From contig NZ_BJML01000001.1 of the NCBI RefSeq assembly GCF_006539145.1, positions 62,001-126,000 of the forward strand: a DNA stretch of 64,000 nt. Direction: 5' to 3'. Both the position numbers and the translations under genes were made by a program. Shown here in pieces: positions 8,502 through 17,979 of this stretch. How positions within the stretch are numbered: the first letter of the stretch is position 1; every line of letters begins with the position of its first letter. Source of the stretch: Microbacterium testaceum (GTDB lineage: Bacteria > Actinomycetota > Actinomycetes > Actinomycetales > Microbacteriaceae). The notes under the pieces were generated by a model that worked only from the letters and a program-made list of their open reading frames with translations, did not search any database and was not told the origin of the DNA.

Positions 8502-8645
8502 TAATCTTTGGTGCCCGCCTCTCTGCGAGCGGGTTACCCGAACGTGAGCCCTCCACCGGCCCTGTTCTCCCGTCATCGGCGGGGCAACGGACCACCGGAG
8601 CGGGATTCACGAACTCCTCCGTTCGATCAAGAAAGCAGCACTACT

Positions 8646-9092
8646 GTGACGCGCACTTTCACCCCCAAGGCCGCTGAGGTCACGCGCGAGTGGGTCGTTA
8701 TCGACGCCACCGACGTCGTTCTCGGCCGCCTGGCCTCGCACGCGGCGGTTCTCCTCCGCGGCAAGCACAAGGCGACCTTCGCCAACCACATCGACTCTGG
8801 TGACTTTGTCATCGTGATCAACGCCGAAAAGGTCGCGCTCACGGGTCAGAAGCTCACGCAGAAGAAGGCCTACCGCCACTCGGGCTTCCCGGGCGGACTG
8901 AAGTCCGTCACCTACGACGAACTCCTCGAGAAGAACCCTGTCCGCGCGGTCGAGAAGGCCATCCGCGGCATGCTGCCCAAGAACAGCCTCGGCGCGGCGC
9001 AGCTCAAGAAGCTCAAGGTGTACCGCGGCGCCGAGCACCCCCACGGTGCTCAGCAGCCCACGGCATACACCTTCGACCAGGTCGCCCAGTAA
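8646..9092 (+). CDS. rplM: 50S ribosomal protein L13
   Basis: 148 residues, standard length for L13, an early-assembling large-subunit protein. Family blocks are visible: [40 protein letters not shown] and the C-terminal [16 protein letters not shown]. The GTG at 8646 is chosen because it gives the normal N-terminus (TRTFTPKA). The longer frame from 8508 would add unlikely sequence. It is followed after 24 nt by rpsI, the universal bacterial pairing. Confidence 0.97.
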   Translation: MTRTFTPKAAEVTREWVVIDATDVVLGRLASHAAVLLRGKHKATFANHIDSGDFVIVINAEKVALTGQKLTQKKAYRHSGFPGGLKSVTYDELLEKNPVRAVEKAIRGMLPKNSLGAAQLKKLKVYRGAEHPHGAQQPTAYTFDQVAQ

Positions 9093-9116
9093 GCGCCGCC
9101 GGATAAGGACGAAACA

Positions 9117-9587
9117 GTGTCGAACATCGACTCCAGCAACTACAGCACCGAGACGCCGGCCGAGCAGTCGGTCGTCGCCGCCGAGCGCCCCGTGCTCTCG
9201 GTTCCCGGCGCAGCCGTGGGCCGTCGCAAGCAGGCCATCGCCCGCGTGCGCCTCGTTCCCGGTTCGGGCACGATCACGGTCAACGGCCGCACGATCGAGG
9301 ACTACTTCCCCAACAAGCTGCACCAGCAGCTGATCAACGACCCGTTCACGGTGCTCGAGCTCGCGGGCTCGTACGACGTGATCGCGCGCATCTCCGGTGG
9401 CGGCCCCTCGGGTCAGGCCGGCGCGCTGCGTCTGGGTATCGCCCGCGCGCTCAACGAGATCGACGCCGAGAACAACCGCCCGACCCTGAAGAAGGCCGGC
9501 TTCCTCTCGCGCGACGCTCGCGTCAAGGAGCGCAAGAAGGCCGGTCTCAAGAAGGCCCGCAAGGCGCCTCAGTACTCCAAGCGCTGA
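9117..9587 (+). CDS. rpsI: 30S ribosomal protein S9
   Basis: 156 residues with an actinobacterial N-terminal extension of about 35 residues before the core ([15 protein letters not shown]). The canonical basic C-terminal tail ends QYSKR, which reaches the P-site tRNA in the ribosome. GTG start at 9117 with GGATAAGGA upstream. Operon with rplM and probably with glmM 14 nt downstream. Confidence 0.97.
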   Translation: MSNIDSSNYSTETPAEQSVVAAERPVLSVPGAAVGRRKQAIARVRLVPGSGTITVNGRTIEDYFPNKLHQQLINDPFTVLELAGSYDVIARISGGGPSGQAGALRLGIARALNEIDAENNRPTLKKAGFLSRDARVKERKKAGLKKARKAPQYSKR

Positions 9588-9601
9588 GTTCGATCCTCCG
9601 T

Positions 9602-10957
9602 ATGCCTCTCTTTGGCACGGACGGGGTGCGGGGGCTGGCCAACGGCCTCCTCACCGCCGAACTCGCGCTGCACCTGGCCCAGGCGACCGCTGTCGTCCTG
9701 GGCCAGGGCCGTTCTGCGGAGGCGCGAAAGGCCGAGGGTCGTCGCCTCACGGCCGTCGTCGCCCGCGACCCGCGCGTCTCGGGAGAGTTCCTCTCGGCCG
9801 CGGTCGCCGCAGGACTGGCCTCCTCGGGCGTCGATGTGCTCGACGCGGGAGTCATCCCCACTCCCGCCACCGCGTTCCTCATCGCCGACCGCGATGCCGA
9901 CTTCGGCGTGATGGTGTCGGCGTCGCACAACCCCGCCCCCGACAACGGCATCAAGATCTTCGCCCGCGGCGGCACCAAGTTGCCCGACATCGTCGAGCAG
10001 CGCATCGAGAGCGCCCTCGACTGGGACCGGCTCCAGCCCACGGGCGCCGGGGTCGGCCGCATCCGTCGCTTCGCCGACGCCGAGGATCGCTACGTGTTGC
10101 ACCTCCTCGGGTCGCTGCCGCACCGCCTCGACGGGATCCATGTCGTCCTCGACTGCGCTCACGGCGCGGCGGCTGGCGTGTCGCCCGAGACCTTCAAAGA
10201 CGCGGGCGCCCAGGTCACGGTCATCGGAGCCGAGCCCGACGGCCTGAACATCAACGACGGCGTGGGCTCGACGCACCTCGACGTGCTCGCTGAGGCCGTC
10301 GTGCGCCTCGGCGCCGACGTCGGCATCGCCCACGATGGGGACGCCGACCGCTGCCTCGCCGTGGATGCTCAGGGCAACATCGTCGACGGCGACCAGATCA
10401 TGGCGATCCTCGCGGTCGCGATGAAGGATCGTGGTGCCCTCGCCGATGACACGCTCGTGGCGACGGTCATGAGCAACCTCGGACTCCACCGGGCGATGGA
10501 AGCCCACGGCATCCGGGTGCTCCAGACCGGTGTGGGGGACCGTTACGTGCTCGAGGCCATGAATGAGGGGGGCTACTCCCTCGGCGGTGAGCAGTCCGGA
10601 CACGTCATCATGAGTGAGTTCGCCACGACCGGTGACGGACTGTTGACCGGTCTTCACCTCGTGGCCGAGATGGCCCGCCAGAACAAGACGCTGGCCGAGC
10701 TCGCCTCGATCATGACCGTCTATCCGCAGGTGCTCGTGAACGTGCGCGGCGTGGATCGCGACGGCGTGAGTGATGAGGGCGTGCAGGAAGCCGTGGCCGC
10801 GTCGACGGCCGAACTCGGCGATTCCGGTCGCGTGCTGCTGCGCGCGTCGGGCACCGAGCCGCTCGTGCGCGTGATGGTCGAGGCCGCATCCGAAGAGGAT
10901 GCCCGCGCTCACGCGGATCGCCTCGCCGACGTCGTGCGGGAGCGTCTCGCGCTCTGA
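9602..10957 (+). CDS. glmM: Phosphoglucosamine mutase
   Basis: Converts glucosamine-6-phosphate to glucosamine-1-phosphate on the route to UDP-GlcNAc for peptidoglycan. 451 residues, full length. The phospho-serine loop [16 protein letters not shown] carries the active Ser at about 108. The metal loop DGDADR and the sugar-binding GGEQSGH follow, and the C-terminal phosphate loop [12 protein letters not shown] is intact. It lies 14 nt after rpsI without its own visible promoter. This arrangement is typical of Actinobacteria. Works with glmS further downstream in the window. Confidence 0.97.
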   Translation: MPLFGTDGVRGLANGLLTAELALHLAQATAVVLGQGRSAEARKAEGRRLTAVVARDPRVSGEFLSAAVAAGLASSGVDVLDAGVIPTPATAFLIADRDADFGVMVSASHNPAPDNGIKIFARGGTKLPDIVEQRIESALDWDRLQPTGAGVGRIRRFADAEDRYVLHLLGSLPHRLDGIHVVLDCAHGAAAGVSPETFKDAGAQVTVIGAEPDGLNINDGVGSTHLDVLAEAVVRLGADVGIAHDGDADRCLAVDAQGNIVDGDQIMAILAVAMKDRGALADDTLVATVMSNLGLHRAMEAHGIRVLQTGVGDRYVLEAMNEGGYSLGGEQSGHVIMSEFATTGDGLLTGLHLVAEMARQNKTLAELASIMTVYPQVLVNVRGVDRDGVSDEGVQEAVAASTAELGDSGRVLLRASGTEPLVRVMVEAASEEDARAHADRLADVVRERLAL

Positions 10958-10963
10958 CATTGC

Positions 10964-11001
10964 GACGGGGCGGGACGGGCCTCGAGCCCGCCCGCCCCGT
11001 C
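10964..11001. terminator. Terminator between glmM and ppx
   Basis: Long GC hairpin: outer arms GACGGGGCGGG/CCCGCCCCGTC, inner arms CGGGC/GCCCG, one bulged A. It lies between convergent genes and could serve both. Confidence 0.7.
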
Positions 11002-11062
11002 CTCGTTCGCAGGCAGCCCTGCGCCGGTGCTCGACACTCCCACTGACGGGATGCCGCGGTGA

Positions 11063-11992
11063 TCAGTACTCGAGCGACTCGATGTAGCGCAGCAGGACGC
11101 CCTCGCGCAGGGCCCAGGGTGAGACCTCGAGCTCTTCGACGTCGAGGGCCTTCATCGCACGCTCGACGACGATCGCGGCGGCCACGATCTGGAACGTGCG
11201 GTCGGCGGTGATTCCGGGCAGGGCCTCGCGCGCGTCGGCGGGGATGCGTGCGAGTCGTGGGATCCAGTCCTTGAGCTCCTTACGCGGGAGGACCATCCGG
11301 TCGATGCCCGACCACCCCGGCACGGGGTAGCCCGCCAGTTTGGCGAGCGAGCGGATCGCCTTGGACGACCCCACCACGTGATCGGGACGCGGGAGCGCGG
11401 CGAAGCGTTCGGCGACCGGGGCGAGGACGGACGCCGCGTGCTGACGCAGCGCGTCGATCTCGTCGTCGCTCGGAGGGTCGTGGGGGAGGAACCGCACCGT
11501 CGAACGTCCCGCGCCGAGCGGCACGGATTCGGCGAGATCGGGGAGCTCGTCGGCGCCCCCCGCGATCTCGAGGGAGCCGCCGCCGATGTCGAAGAGCAGG
11601 ATCTGTCCCGCCGACCACCCGAACCAGCGACGGACCGCGAGGTAGGTGAACCGGGCTTCGGTCTCACCTCCCAGCACCTGGAGAGGCTGTCCGAGAACTT
11701 CTTCGATGAGGGCGATGACCTCTTCGCCGTTGGTCGCATCCCGCACCGCGGAGGTCGCCGTCGCGAGGAGCTCGTCGACCCTCTCGGCCCGGGCGCGATC
11801 GCGCGCGGCGGTCACGGCATCCACCAATCCCTGCACCCCCTCTGCGGAGATCGACCCGTCCGGAAGGAGGTAGCGCATGAGTCGGAGTACGGAGCGGTGC
11901 GAGGTGGTGGCGGTCGGGCGTCCTCCCGCCCGGGCGTTCGCGACGAGCAGGTGGACGGTGTTCGAACCGATGTCGAGGACTCCCAGGCGCAC
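11063..11992 (-). CDS. Ppx/GppA-family exopolyphosphatase / guanosine pentaphosphate phosphatase
   Basis: Actin-like ATPase-fold phosphatase, 309 residues. It matches the short single-domain actinobacterial Ppx (Ppx1-like) rather than the long Ppx with an HD domain. Phosphate-loop motifs are LDIGSNTVHLL at the N-terminus, ATSAVRDA, and FDIGGGSLEI. The start is set at GTG 11992 because the family begins RLGVLDIGSNT and TACGCT ends 6 nt upstream. It is divergent from coaA with start codons about 70 bp apart. It should hydrolyse polyphosphate and/or pppGpp. Confidence 0.9.
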   Translation of the reverse strand: MRLGVLDIGSNTVHLLVANARAGGRPTATTSHRSVLRLMRYLLPDGSISAEGVQGLVDAVTAARDRARAERVDELLATATSAVRDATNGEEVIALIEEVLGQPLQVLGGETEARFTYLAVRRWFGWSAGQILLFDIGGGSLEIAGGADELPDLAESVPLGAGRSTVRFLPHDPPSDDEIDALRQHAASVLAPVAERFAALPRPDHVVGSSKAIRSLAKLAGYPVPGWSGIDRMVLPRKELKDWIPRLARIPADAREALPGITADRTFQIVAAAIVVERAMKALDVEELEVSPWALREGVLLRYIESLEY

Positions 11993-11998
11993 GGTCCG

Positions 11999-12004
11999 AG
12001 CGTA
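11999..12004 (-). promoter_or_regulatory. -10 element of a leaderless promoter (ppx)
   Basis: TACGCT on the minus strand, 6 nt before the GTG at 11992. Confidence 0.45.
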
Positions 12005-12049
12005 GTGGCCGCGCTGCGACGCTCGGGGGCCGCGGGGGAGAGGGGCGGG

Positions 12050-12055
12050 TAGCAT
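12050..12055 (+). promoter_or_regulatory. -10 element of a leaderless promoter (coaA)
   Basis: TAGCAT, 6 nt before the GTG at 12062. It is the divergent partner of the ppx element. Confidence 0.45.
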
Positions 12056-12061
12056 GAGCGA

Positions 12062-13015
12062 GTGTCCGCCGCCGAGACCGCAGCTCCCGCGCCGTCGCTG
12101 AGCCCTTACCGTCAGATCGATCGCGACGATTGGGCTCGTCTGGCCGGCGGGCTGGAGCAGCCGCTGACCGAGAACGAGATCGTGCAGCTGCGCGGCATCG
12201 GCGACCGACTGGACCCTCGCGAGGTCGCCGAGGTCTACCTGCCGCTGAGTCGTCTGCTGAGTCTGTATGCGCGGGCGACGCGTCGACTCGGCGCCGACAC
12301 GAGCACCTTCTTGGGCGAGCCGGACGCGACGACTCCGTTCGTCATCGGAGTAGCGGGATCGGTGGCGGTGGGCAAGTCGACGATCGCGCGGCTGCTGCGC
12401 GAGCTGATGAGCCGCTGGCCCGACACCCCCCGAGTGGAGCTGGTGACCACCGATGGCTTCCTCTACTCGAACGCCGAGCTCGAACGGCGCGGCCTCATGG
12501 ACCGCAAGGGCTTTCCCGAGTCATACGACCGTCGAGCGCTCGTGGAGTTCCTCAGCGAGGTGAAGTCGGGAGCAGAAGAAGCGCGGGCTCCCTTCTACTC
12601 GCACGTGCGGTACGACATCATGCCGGACGCGCACGTCACGGTGCATCGTCCCGACGTCGTCATCGTCGAGGGGCTGAACGTGCTGCAGCCGCCGCCCTCG
12701 CCGAACGAGGTCGCGGTGAGTGACCTGTTCGACTTCTCGATCTACGTCGATGCGGACGCGGCGCACATCGAGCGCTGGTACGTCGATCGCTTCCTCGCCC
12801 TGCGCGACAACGCCTTCACCAATCCGACCTCGTTCTTCAAGGTGTTCGCCGATATCAGCGACGAAGAGGCCGTCGAGCGCGCCCTCGGCTACTGGCGCGA
12901 GATCAACCTGCCGAACCTCGAAGAGAACGTGCTGCCCACGCGCCACCGCGCCAAGCTCGTCCTGCAGAAGGGTGCGGACCACACCGTCGAGACGGTGCTG
13001 CTGCGCAAGCTCTGA
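12062..13015 (+). CDS. coaA: Type I pantothenate kinase
   Basis: First and regulated step of coenzyme A synthesis: ATP-dependent phosphorylation of pantothenate in the cytosol. 317 residues, normal for bacterial PanK-I. The Walker A motif [12 protein letters not shown] is at about residues 96-107, followed by [21 protein letters not shown] and the pantothenate-binding YDIMPD region. The C-terminal block [14 protein letters not shown] is also characteristic. GTG start fits the leaderless pattern. Confidence 0.96.
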   Translation: MSAAETAAPAPSLSPYRQIDRDDWARLAGGLEQPLTENEIVQLRGIGDRLDPREVAEVYLPLSRLLSLYARATRRLGADTSTFLGEPDATTPFVIGVAGSVAVGKSTIARLLRELMSRWPDTPRVELVTTDGFLYSNAELERRGLMDRKGFPESYDRRALVEFLSEVKSGAEEARAPFYSHVRYDIMPDAHVTVHRPDVVIVEGLNVLQPPPSPNEVAVSDLFDFSIYVDADAAHIERWYVDRFLALRDNAFTNPTSFFKVFADISDEEAVERALGYWREINLPNLEENVLPTRHRAKLVLQKGADHTVETVLLRKL

Positions 13016-13309
13016 GCATTCCGACGCCGGTGCGGCCGCAGTAGTGGCTCGGTAGTGCCAGGGGCTACCGGCATCCGCGTGTTCTCGCGGTTCTTCGAGC
13101 CCGCCGTGCGGGTGAGCCGCACTGCTCCCGTACCTGAGGACGAGCGCGCGGAGGTCCGCAGTACTGGGTGTTCGGACCCGTAGCGATCCCCGTAGCCCTG
13201 CATGTTCTCAGCGTTCTCATAGCGCTTTTAAATGATCCGTACGGCTGTCGGAAGGCCGCAGAGGGCGCTGCACACGCGCGTCCCGAGCACCAGGTACAGG
13301 AGTGTTTCT
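13016..13309. other. Intergenic region upstream of the LPxTG gene
   Basis: About 294 bases without a credible gene. The only AT-rich patch, GCTTTTAAATGATC near 13221-13234, is the likely promoter zone for the surface-protein operon. No clear -35/-10 pair can be assigned. Confidence 0.4.
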
Positions 13310-16300
13310 ATGGATCGCGCGAATCAGGGGACGTCCGGGTCATCGCCCGGGCGGGCCGGGTCACGGAGAAGGAGCGCGGTGTGGACGCGCTCGCGGATCG
13401 GACGGGCGTCGGTCAAGACGGCCGCGGCGGTGGGGGCCGCCTCTCTCAGCTTGTTCGGCGGTGTCACCGCCGCGAACGCCGCCCCCGGTGACGTCTCCAA
13501 CGCCTCGGGGACCTTCCTCGGCGGGTCGATCCTGAGCCTCATCGACCTTGACGACGTGGTCCTGCTCGAAGGGGCCACGGCCACCAACGGGGGCACCGAG
13601 GAGACGGTGACCGACTACAACACGCTCGACCTGACCGCGGTGGGCGTCGTGAACGTCACCGCTCCGGGCGGCGTGCAGGTGCCGATCGACCTCGGCTCGC
13701 TCGGCGTCGTCGGCCAGTACGCCAGCGCCGACCCCGACGGCTCCTCGGTGGGGGCGTCGGGTGCCGTCGGCTCGGGCGGCATCATCGGTACGGGCGCTCC
13801 GGCAACCGGCCCGTTGAGTCTCAGCCTCGGCGGCGCCGTCGACACGCTCGCGGGATCCGTGGCCGCTGAACTGGTCGACGAGATCACCGGACTCGACCTC
13901 ACGCTGGGTGCCGTGTCGGCACGGGCAGCGCAGGACGCGCCCGCCGGCGCGACCAGCAGCTACACCATCGCGGGCGGACAGCTCGTCATCGACAGCGCCA
14001 CCCTCTCTGCGCTGACCGCAGAGCTGAACACCGCGGTCGGGGGACTGCAGGCCTCGCTCGACAACGTGGACGGCCTCGTCAACGGCGGCGTCGCGAGCGT
14101 CCTGGGGGCACTCGGGGTTCAGACCAACCTGTCGGTGGGCACGACCAGCCTCACCGGCGCGATCAGCGGCCTGCTGACCGGGCAGATCACCTCCGATGAG
14201 TACCCGGGCGTCGTCATCGACCTGGGCACGGGCGAGATCATCGTCGACCTTGACGAGATCGGCCGCCTGAACAACCTTCCCGCGGGGGCAGAACTCCTCG
14301 GTGCGCAGACGCTGCCGTACATCCAGGATGCCGTCGTGGATGCCGTCACGGGCCTCACCGATCGCATCGACACGGCCGTCCTCAACGCCGTGCGCGGCAT
14401 CTCGGTCACCGGTGGGGTCGTCATCCCGCCGATCCTCATCACCCCGCAGGTTCCTGTGCTGAGCGTGAACACCACGATCGGCCAACTGCTCGATGGGGAC
14501 ACCTCCGGCATCGTCGTGCTCGGCGGGATCACGCTCCCCGTGGGACTCGGCGCCGTCGCCGGCGCGATCCTCGCACCCGTGCAGGCCATCGTCGCCAATG
14601 TCGGTGCCGCGGTCGACGTCGTGGTCACCCCGGTGACGACCGTCCTCTCGCCCGCGCTGGGGACCGTTCTGCCGGCAGTCGCCAGCGTCACGGTCAACAA
14701 CCAGTCGACGAGCCCCGAGGGTGTCTTCTCGATCACGGGAGCCATCATCACGGTGCTGCCCGGCTCGATCGCGACGACCATCGAACTGGCCAACGCCACG
14801 GTCGGCCCCAACGCACTCGACGACAACGCCGACGTGACGATCACGACGCCCGAGACCGGCGATGAGTTCGTCGTTCCCGGACCGGACGACGTGTCGGATG
14901 TGACGGTCACCGGAACCGGCGAGCCCGACGCGGTCATCACCGTCTCGATCCCCGGTCAGGAGGATCAGGTCGTCACGGTGACTCCGCAGGGAACGTGGAC
15001 GGCGGTCTTCACGGATCTGCCCGTCGGCGACTACACCGCCACGGCCACACAGGACGCCGACGGCACCACCGCGACGGTCGACTTCTCGGTCGTCGAGGCG
15101 CCCGATGTGGTCATCACCGCTCCGACACCCGACCAGATCTTCGTGGTCCCCGGGGTCGACGACACGACCGACGTGACCGTCACCGGAACCGGTTTCCCGG
15201 GCTCGAACGTCGACGTTGAAATCGGCGGGACGATCCAGACGGTCCCGGTGGGACCGGAGGGAACCTGGACCGCGACGTTCACCGACCTGCCGATCGGCGA
15301 CTACAGCATCACCGCGACCCAGGAGTTCGATGGATCGACCGACACGGTGGACTTCTCGATCGCCGAGACGCCCGACGTCGTGATCGAGGAGCCGGTCGAC
15401 GGCACCGAGATCGCCATCGGCCAGATCGACGGCGTCGCCACGGTGACCGTCTCGGGAACTGCCTCGCCGGACGCGACCGTCACGGTCGAGCTCGACAACG
15501 GCGCCACGGAGACCACCACCGCGGCTGCCGACGGCACGTGGAGCGTGGATTTTGCCGACCTGCCCATCGCCGACTACACGGCGACGGCGACCCAGGATGC
15601 CGACGACTCGGTGGACACCGTCTCGTTCAGCGTCGTGCTCGCCGAGGCCGTGGAGATCACGGCGCCGATCGCCGGCACGGAGTACGAGGTCGGCGAGCCG
15701 GACGCGACGCGCTCGGTGACCGTGACCGGTACCGGCCAGGCCGGTGCCGAGGTCACCGTCTCGGTCCCGACTCTCGGTGCGCAGACGACGACCGTCACCA
15801 GCGCAGGTCTCTGGTCGGTCGTCTTCACGGACGTCCCCGTGGGCGACTTCTCGGTGACAGCGGTGCAGGACATCGACGGCTCGATCGCCACGACGTCGTT
15901 CTCGGTGACCGCGGTCGCCGCGGATGCCGACGCTGACGTGCTCGATGCGGATGTCCTGGACATCGACGCGGATGCTGACGTGCTCGACGCGGACGCTGAC
16001 GTGCTCGATATCGACGCGGATGCCGATGTGCTCGATGCGGACGCCGACGTGCTGGACATCGATGCTGACGTGGCCGACATCGACATCGTCGACGCGGATG
16101 CCGATGTGCTCGATGCGGACGCTGACGTGCTGGACATCGATGCCGACGCTGACGTTCTCGACGCCGACGCCGATGTGCTCGATATCGACGCGGATGCCGA
16201 TGTGCTCGATGCGGACGCCGACGTGCTGGACATCGATGCCGACGTGGCCGACATCGACATCGTCGACGCGGATGCCGATGTGCTCGATGCGGACGCCGAT

Positions 16301-17167
16301 GTGCTCGATATCGACGCGGATGCCGATGTGCTCGATGCGGACGCCGACGTGCTCGACATCGACGCGGACGCCGACGTGCTGGACATCGATGCCGACGTGG
16401 CCGACATCGACATCGTCGACGCGGACGCCGACGTGCTCGACGCCGACGCCGACGCGCTGGATATCGACGCGGACGTGCTGGATATCGACGCGGACGTGCT
16501 GGATATCGACGCTGACGTTCTCGATGCCGACGCTGACGTGCTCGACGCGGATGCCGACGTGCTGGACATCGACGCCGACGCCGACGCCGACGCCGACGTT
16601 CTCGATGCGGACGCGACGGATGCTGACGCGACGGATGCTGACGCGACGGATGCTGACGCGACGGATGCTGACGCGACCGATGCGGACGCGACCGATGCCG
16701 ACGCGACCGACGGTGACGTCACCGTACAGGCCCGTGCCGACGTCCTCCTTCCGCAGATCGTTCGGGGGATCGGCGTCAGCCAGACCGTGGTCGTCCAGGG
16801 CTTCCAGCCCGGGGAGACGGTCTCGGCGACGGTGAACTCCACGCCGTTCGAGCTCGCCCCGGTGACCGCTGATGCAGCAGGCTCGGCGCGCATGACCTTC
16901 GAGGTCGGTGCCGACTTCGAACTCGGCGCCCACCGGGTGGAGGTACGCGGTTCGGTCACGGGTGAACTCCCGACCGAGCGAGAGAACACCGCCTTCACCG
17001 TGACGGCGCAGCCCGCCGCCGCGGGGAACGGCGGGGGCTCGTCCCTCCCGGCCACCGGCGTGGACCTGAACGGACCTCTCGTCGGCGGCCTCGCGGCAGC
17101 ACTGATCGTGGCCGGTGCGACTCTGTGGACCCTGCGTCGACGGAGCGCCAGCGGAGAGCAGCGCTGA
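13310..17167 (+). CDS. LPxTG-anchored surface protein with choice-of-anchor-G-like domain, four Ig-like repeats and Asp-rich repeats
   Basis: Cell-wall-linked protein of 1285 residues; ATG at 13310 with AGGAG upstream. Order: long Arg-rich signal peptide, cleavage near residue 58 (AANA|A); a Gly/Val-rich region (60-500) resembling choice-of-anchor G proteins; four bacterial Ig-like repeats of about 90 residues (507-868), each with a TVTGTG and a GDY/F-T-A-T-Q block; an Asp-rich repeat tract (about 872-1133); a beta-rich domain (1140-1235); the sortase motif LPATG at 1246-1250, a hydrophobic segment and an RRR tail. Sortase would cleave the motif and link the protein to peptidoglycan. The Asp tract gives a highly acidic stalk that could bind calcium. 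It is three bases from the DUF5819 gene, so one operon is likely. Adhesin or surface-layer role is inferred only. Confidence 0.85.
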   Translation: MDRANQGTSGSSPGRAGSRRRSAVWTRSRIGRASVKTAAAVGAASLSLFGGVTAANAAPGDVSNASGTFLGGSILSLIDLDDVVLLEGATATNGGTEETVTDYNTLDLTAVGVVNVTAPGGVQVPIDLGSLGVVGQYASADPDGSSVGASGAVGSGGIIGTGAPATGPLSLSLGGAVDTLAGSVAAELVDEITGLDLTLGAVSARAAQDAPAGATSSYTIAGGQLVIDSATLSALTAELNTAVGGLQASLDNVDGLVNGGVASVLGALGVQTNLSVGTTSLTGAISGLLTGQITSDEYPGVVIDLGTGEIIVDLDEIGRLNNLPAGAELLGAQTLPYIQDAVVDAVTGLTDRIDTAVLNAVRGISVTGGVVIPPILITPQVPVLSVNTTIGQLLDGDTSGIVVLGGITLPVGLGAVAGAILAPVQAIVANVGAAVDVVVTPVTTVLSPALGTVLPAVASVTVNNQSTSPEGVFSITGAIITVLPGSIATTIELANATVGPNALDDNADVTITTPETGDEFVVPGPDDVSDVTVTGTGEPDAVITVSIPGQEDQVVTVTPQGTWTAVFTDLPVGDYTATATQDADGTTATVDFSVVEAPDVVITAPTPDQIFVVPGVDDTTDVTVTGTGFPGSNVDVEIGGTIQTVPVGPEGTWTATFTDLPIGDYSITATQEFDGSTDTVDFSIAETPDVVIEEPVDGTEIAIGQIDGVATVTVSGTASPDATVTVELDNGATETTTAAADGTWSVDFADLPIADYTATATQDADDSVDTVSFSVVLAEAVEITAPIAGTEYEVGEPDATRSVTVTGTGQAGAEVTVSVPTLGAQTTTVTSAGLWSVVFTDVPVGDFSVTAVQDIDGSIATTSFSVTAVAADADADVLDADVLDIDADADVLDADADVLDIDADADVLDADADVLDIDADVADIDIVDADADVLDADADVLDIDADADVLDADADVLDIDADADVLDADADVLDIDADVADIDIVDADADVLDADADVLDIDADADVLDADADVLDIDADADVLDIDADVADIDIVDADADVLDADADALDIDADVLDIDADVLDIDADVLDADADVLDADADVLDIDADADADADVLDADATDADATDADATDADATDADATDADATDADATDGDVTVQARADVLLPQIVRGIGVSQTVVVQGFQPGETVSATVNSTPFELAPVTADAAGSARMTFEVGADFELGAHRVEVRGSVTGELPTERENTAFTVTAQPAAAGNGGGSSLPATGVDLNGPLVGGLAAALIVAGATLWTLRRRSASGEQR
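15923..16708 (+). repeat. In-frame Asp-rich repeat tract (262 codons)
   Basis: Built from an 8-codon unit DADADVLD alternating with DIDADVLD. Larger modules end in DADVADIDIV, with three copies spaced 174 and 153 nt apart (58 and 51 codons). About every second residue is Asp. Codon wobble varies between copies, so the protein pattern is conserved better than the DNA. Confidence 0.95.
16604..16708 (+). repeat. Seven tandem 15-bp repeats encoding DADAT
   Basis: Seven head-to-tail copies of GATGCNGACGCGACS. The first are nearly identical and the last three drift at the third codon positions. They form the C-terminal end of the Asp-rich tract. Confidence 0.95.
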
Positions 17168-17169
17168 CG

Positions 17170-17979
17170 ATGACCACCACGGCGGAGGAAGCACCCGCAT
17201 CGGGGGTGTCGGACGGGCCTTCCTCCGCCCGGCGGTCGGGCCGGGTCATGGCGGCGGTCGCCGCCGCCATGACCCTGGCCATCGTCCTCGGCTACGCCTT
17301 CGTGGCGGTGTCGTTCACCATCCCTTCGAGCCCGACGCGTCCCGCCGTGTCGGCAGCCTTCTCTCCGTACTTCACGCAGCGGTGGAACGTGTTCGCGCCG
17401 AACATCATGAAGGTCAACCGCTCGCTCCAGATCCAGGTGCAGTGGCGCGAGGACGGCGAGCTCCAGCGCAGCGAGTGGGTCGACGTCACCGACGCGGAGT
17501 TCTCCGCGGCGCGCGGCATCCCGACGCCGTCTCGGATTTCGAAGAACAGCTTCAACGCCGCCCAGGCCTACCTGACGCGGTATCAGGCGCTCAGCGCGGA
17601 GCAGCGGGACCGGGTGCGCGATACCTTCATCCGTCGCGTCAACGACGGGGCGTTCGCGCCGATGGATCCGTCGGCCCTGCTCGAGGAGATCGACGGTCTC
17701 GGGGGCAGTCGTGCGGCGTTGGTGAGCTACCTGAGGTACGACTACATGCTCGTCCGTTTCGCCTCCGCCTTCGGCAGCGCGTACTTCGATCGCGATGTCG
17801 AGCGCGTCCGGTGGCGTATCGAGCACGATCGGCCGAACGACTTCCTGCATCGCTTCGATGCGGAGCGGCAGACGGAACCGTCGTACACGACATTCGGGTG
17901 GCGACAGCCGGCGGTCGCTCCGTCCGACGAGGTGCAGGCCATCTACGACGAGGTCATCGAGAGGTACACGGGACGATGA
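17170..17979 (+). CDS. DUF5819 family membrane-anchored protein
   Basis: 269 residues with one N-terminal transmembrane segment (about 31-52) and a large extracytoplasmic domain. The motif FSPYFTQRWNVFAPNI is the hallmark of the DUF5819 family, which is commonly encoded next to HTTM proteins in Actinobacteria. Function unknown. The ATG at 17170 starts three bases after the LPxTG gene's stop, and its 3' end overlaps the HTTM gene by four bases (ATGA), so the three genes are probably translationally coupled. The domain arrangement is reminiscent of SdpA beside SdpB in sporulation-delay systems, but I see no sequence proof of homology. Confidence 0.8.
   Translation: MTTTAEEAPASGVSDGPSSARRSGRVMAAVAAAMTLAIVLGYAFVAVSFTIPSSPTRPAVSAAFSPYFTQRWNVFAPNIMKVNRSLQIQVQWREDGELQRSEWVDVTDAEFSAARGIPTPSRISKNSFNAAQAYLTRYQALSAEQRDRVRDTFIRRVNDGAFAPMDPSALLEEIDGLGGSRAALVSYLRYDYMLVRFASAFGSAYFDRDVERVRWRIEHDRPNDFLHRFDAERQTEPSYTTFGWRQPAVAPSDEVQAIYDEVIERYTGR

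Noticed and set aside
8502..8645. A ribosomal-protein leader or riboswitch upstream of rplM
   Set aside because: Some GC-rich complementarity exists but no recognisable leader structure or sequence block; not enough to call.
15923..16708. Regularly spaced repeats resembling a CRISPR array
   Set aside because: The repeats are in frame, contiguous, without unique spacers, and lie inside a surface-protein gene. No cas genes are present.
13361..17200. A 1279-codon open frame on the minus strand, rich in Arg/Asp/Val/His
   Set aside because: It is antisense to the LPxTG surface gene; the open frame is a by-product of high GC and the repeat. The plus-strand protein has a signal peptide, Ig repeats and LPATG.
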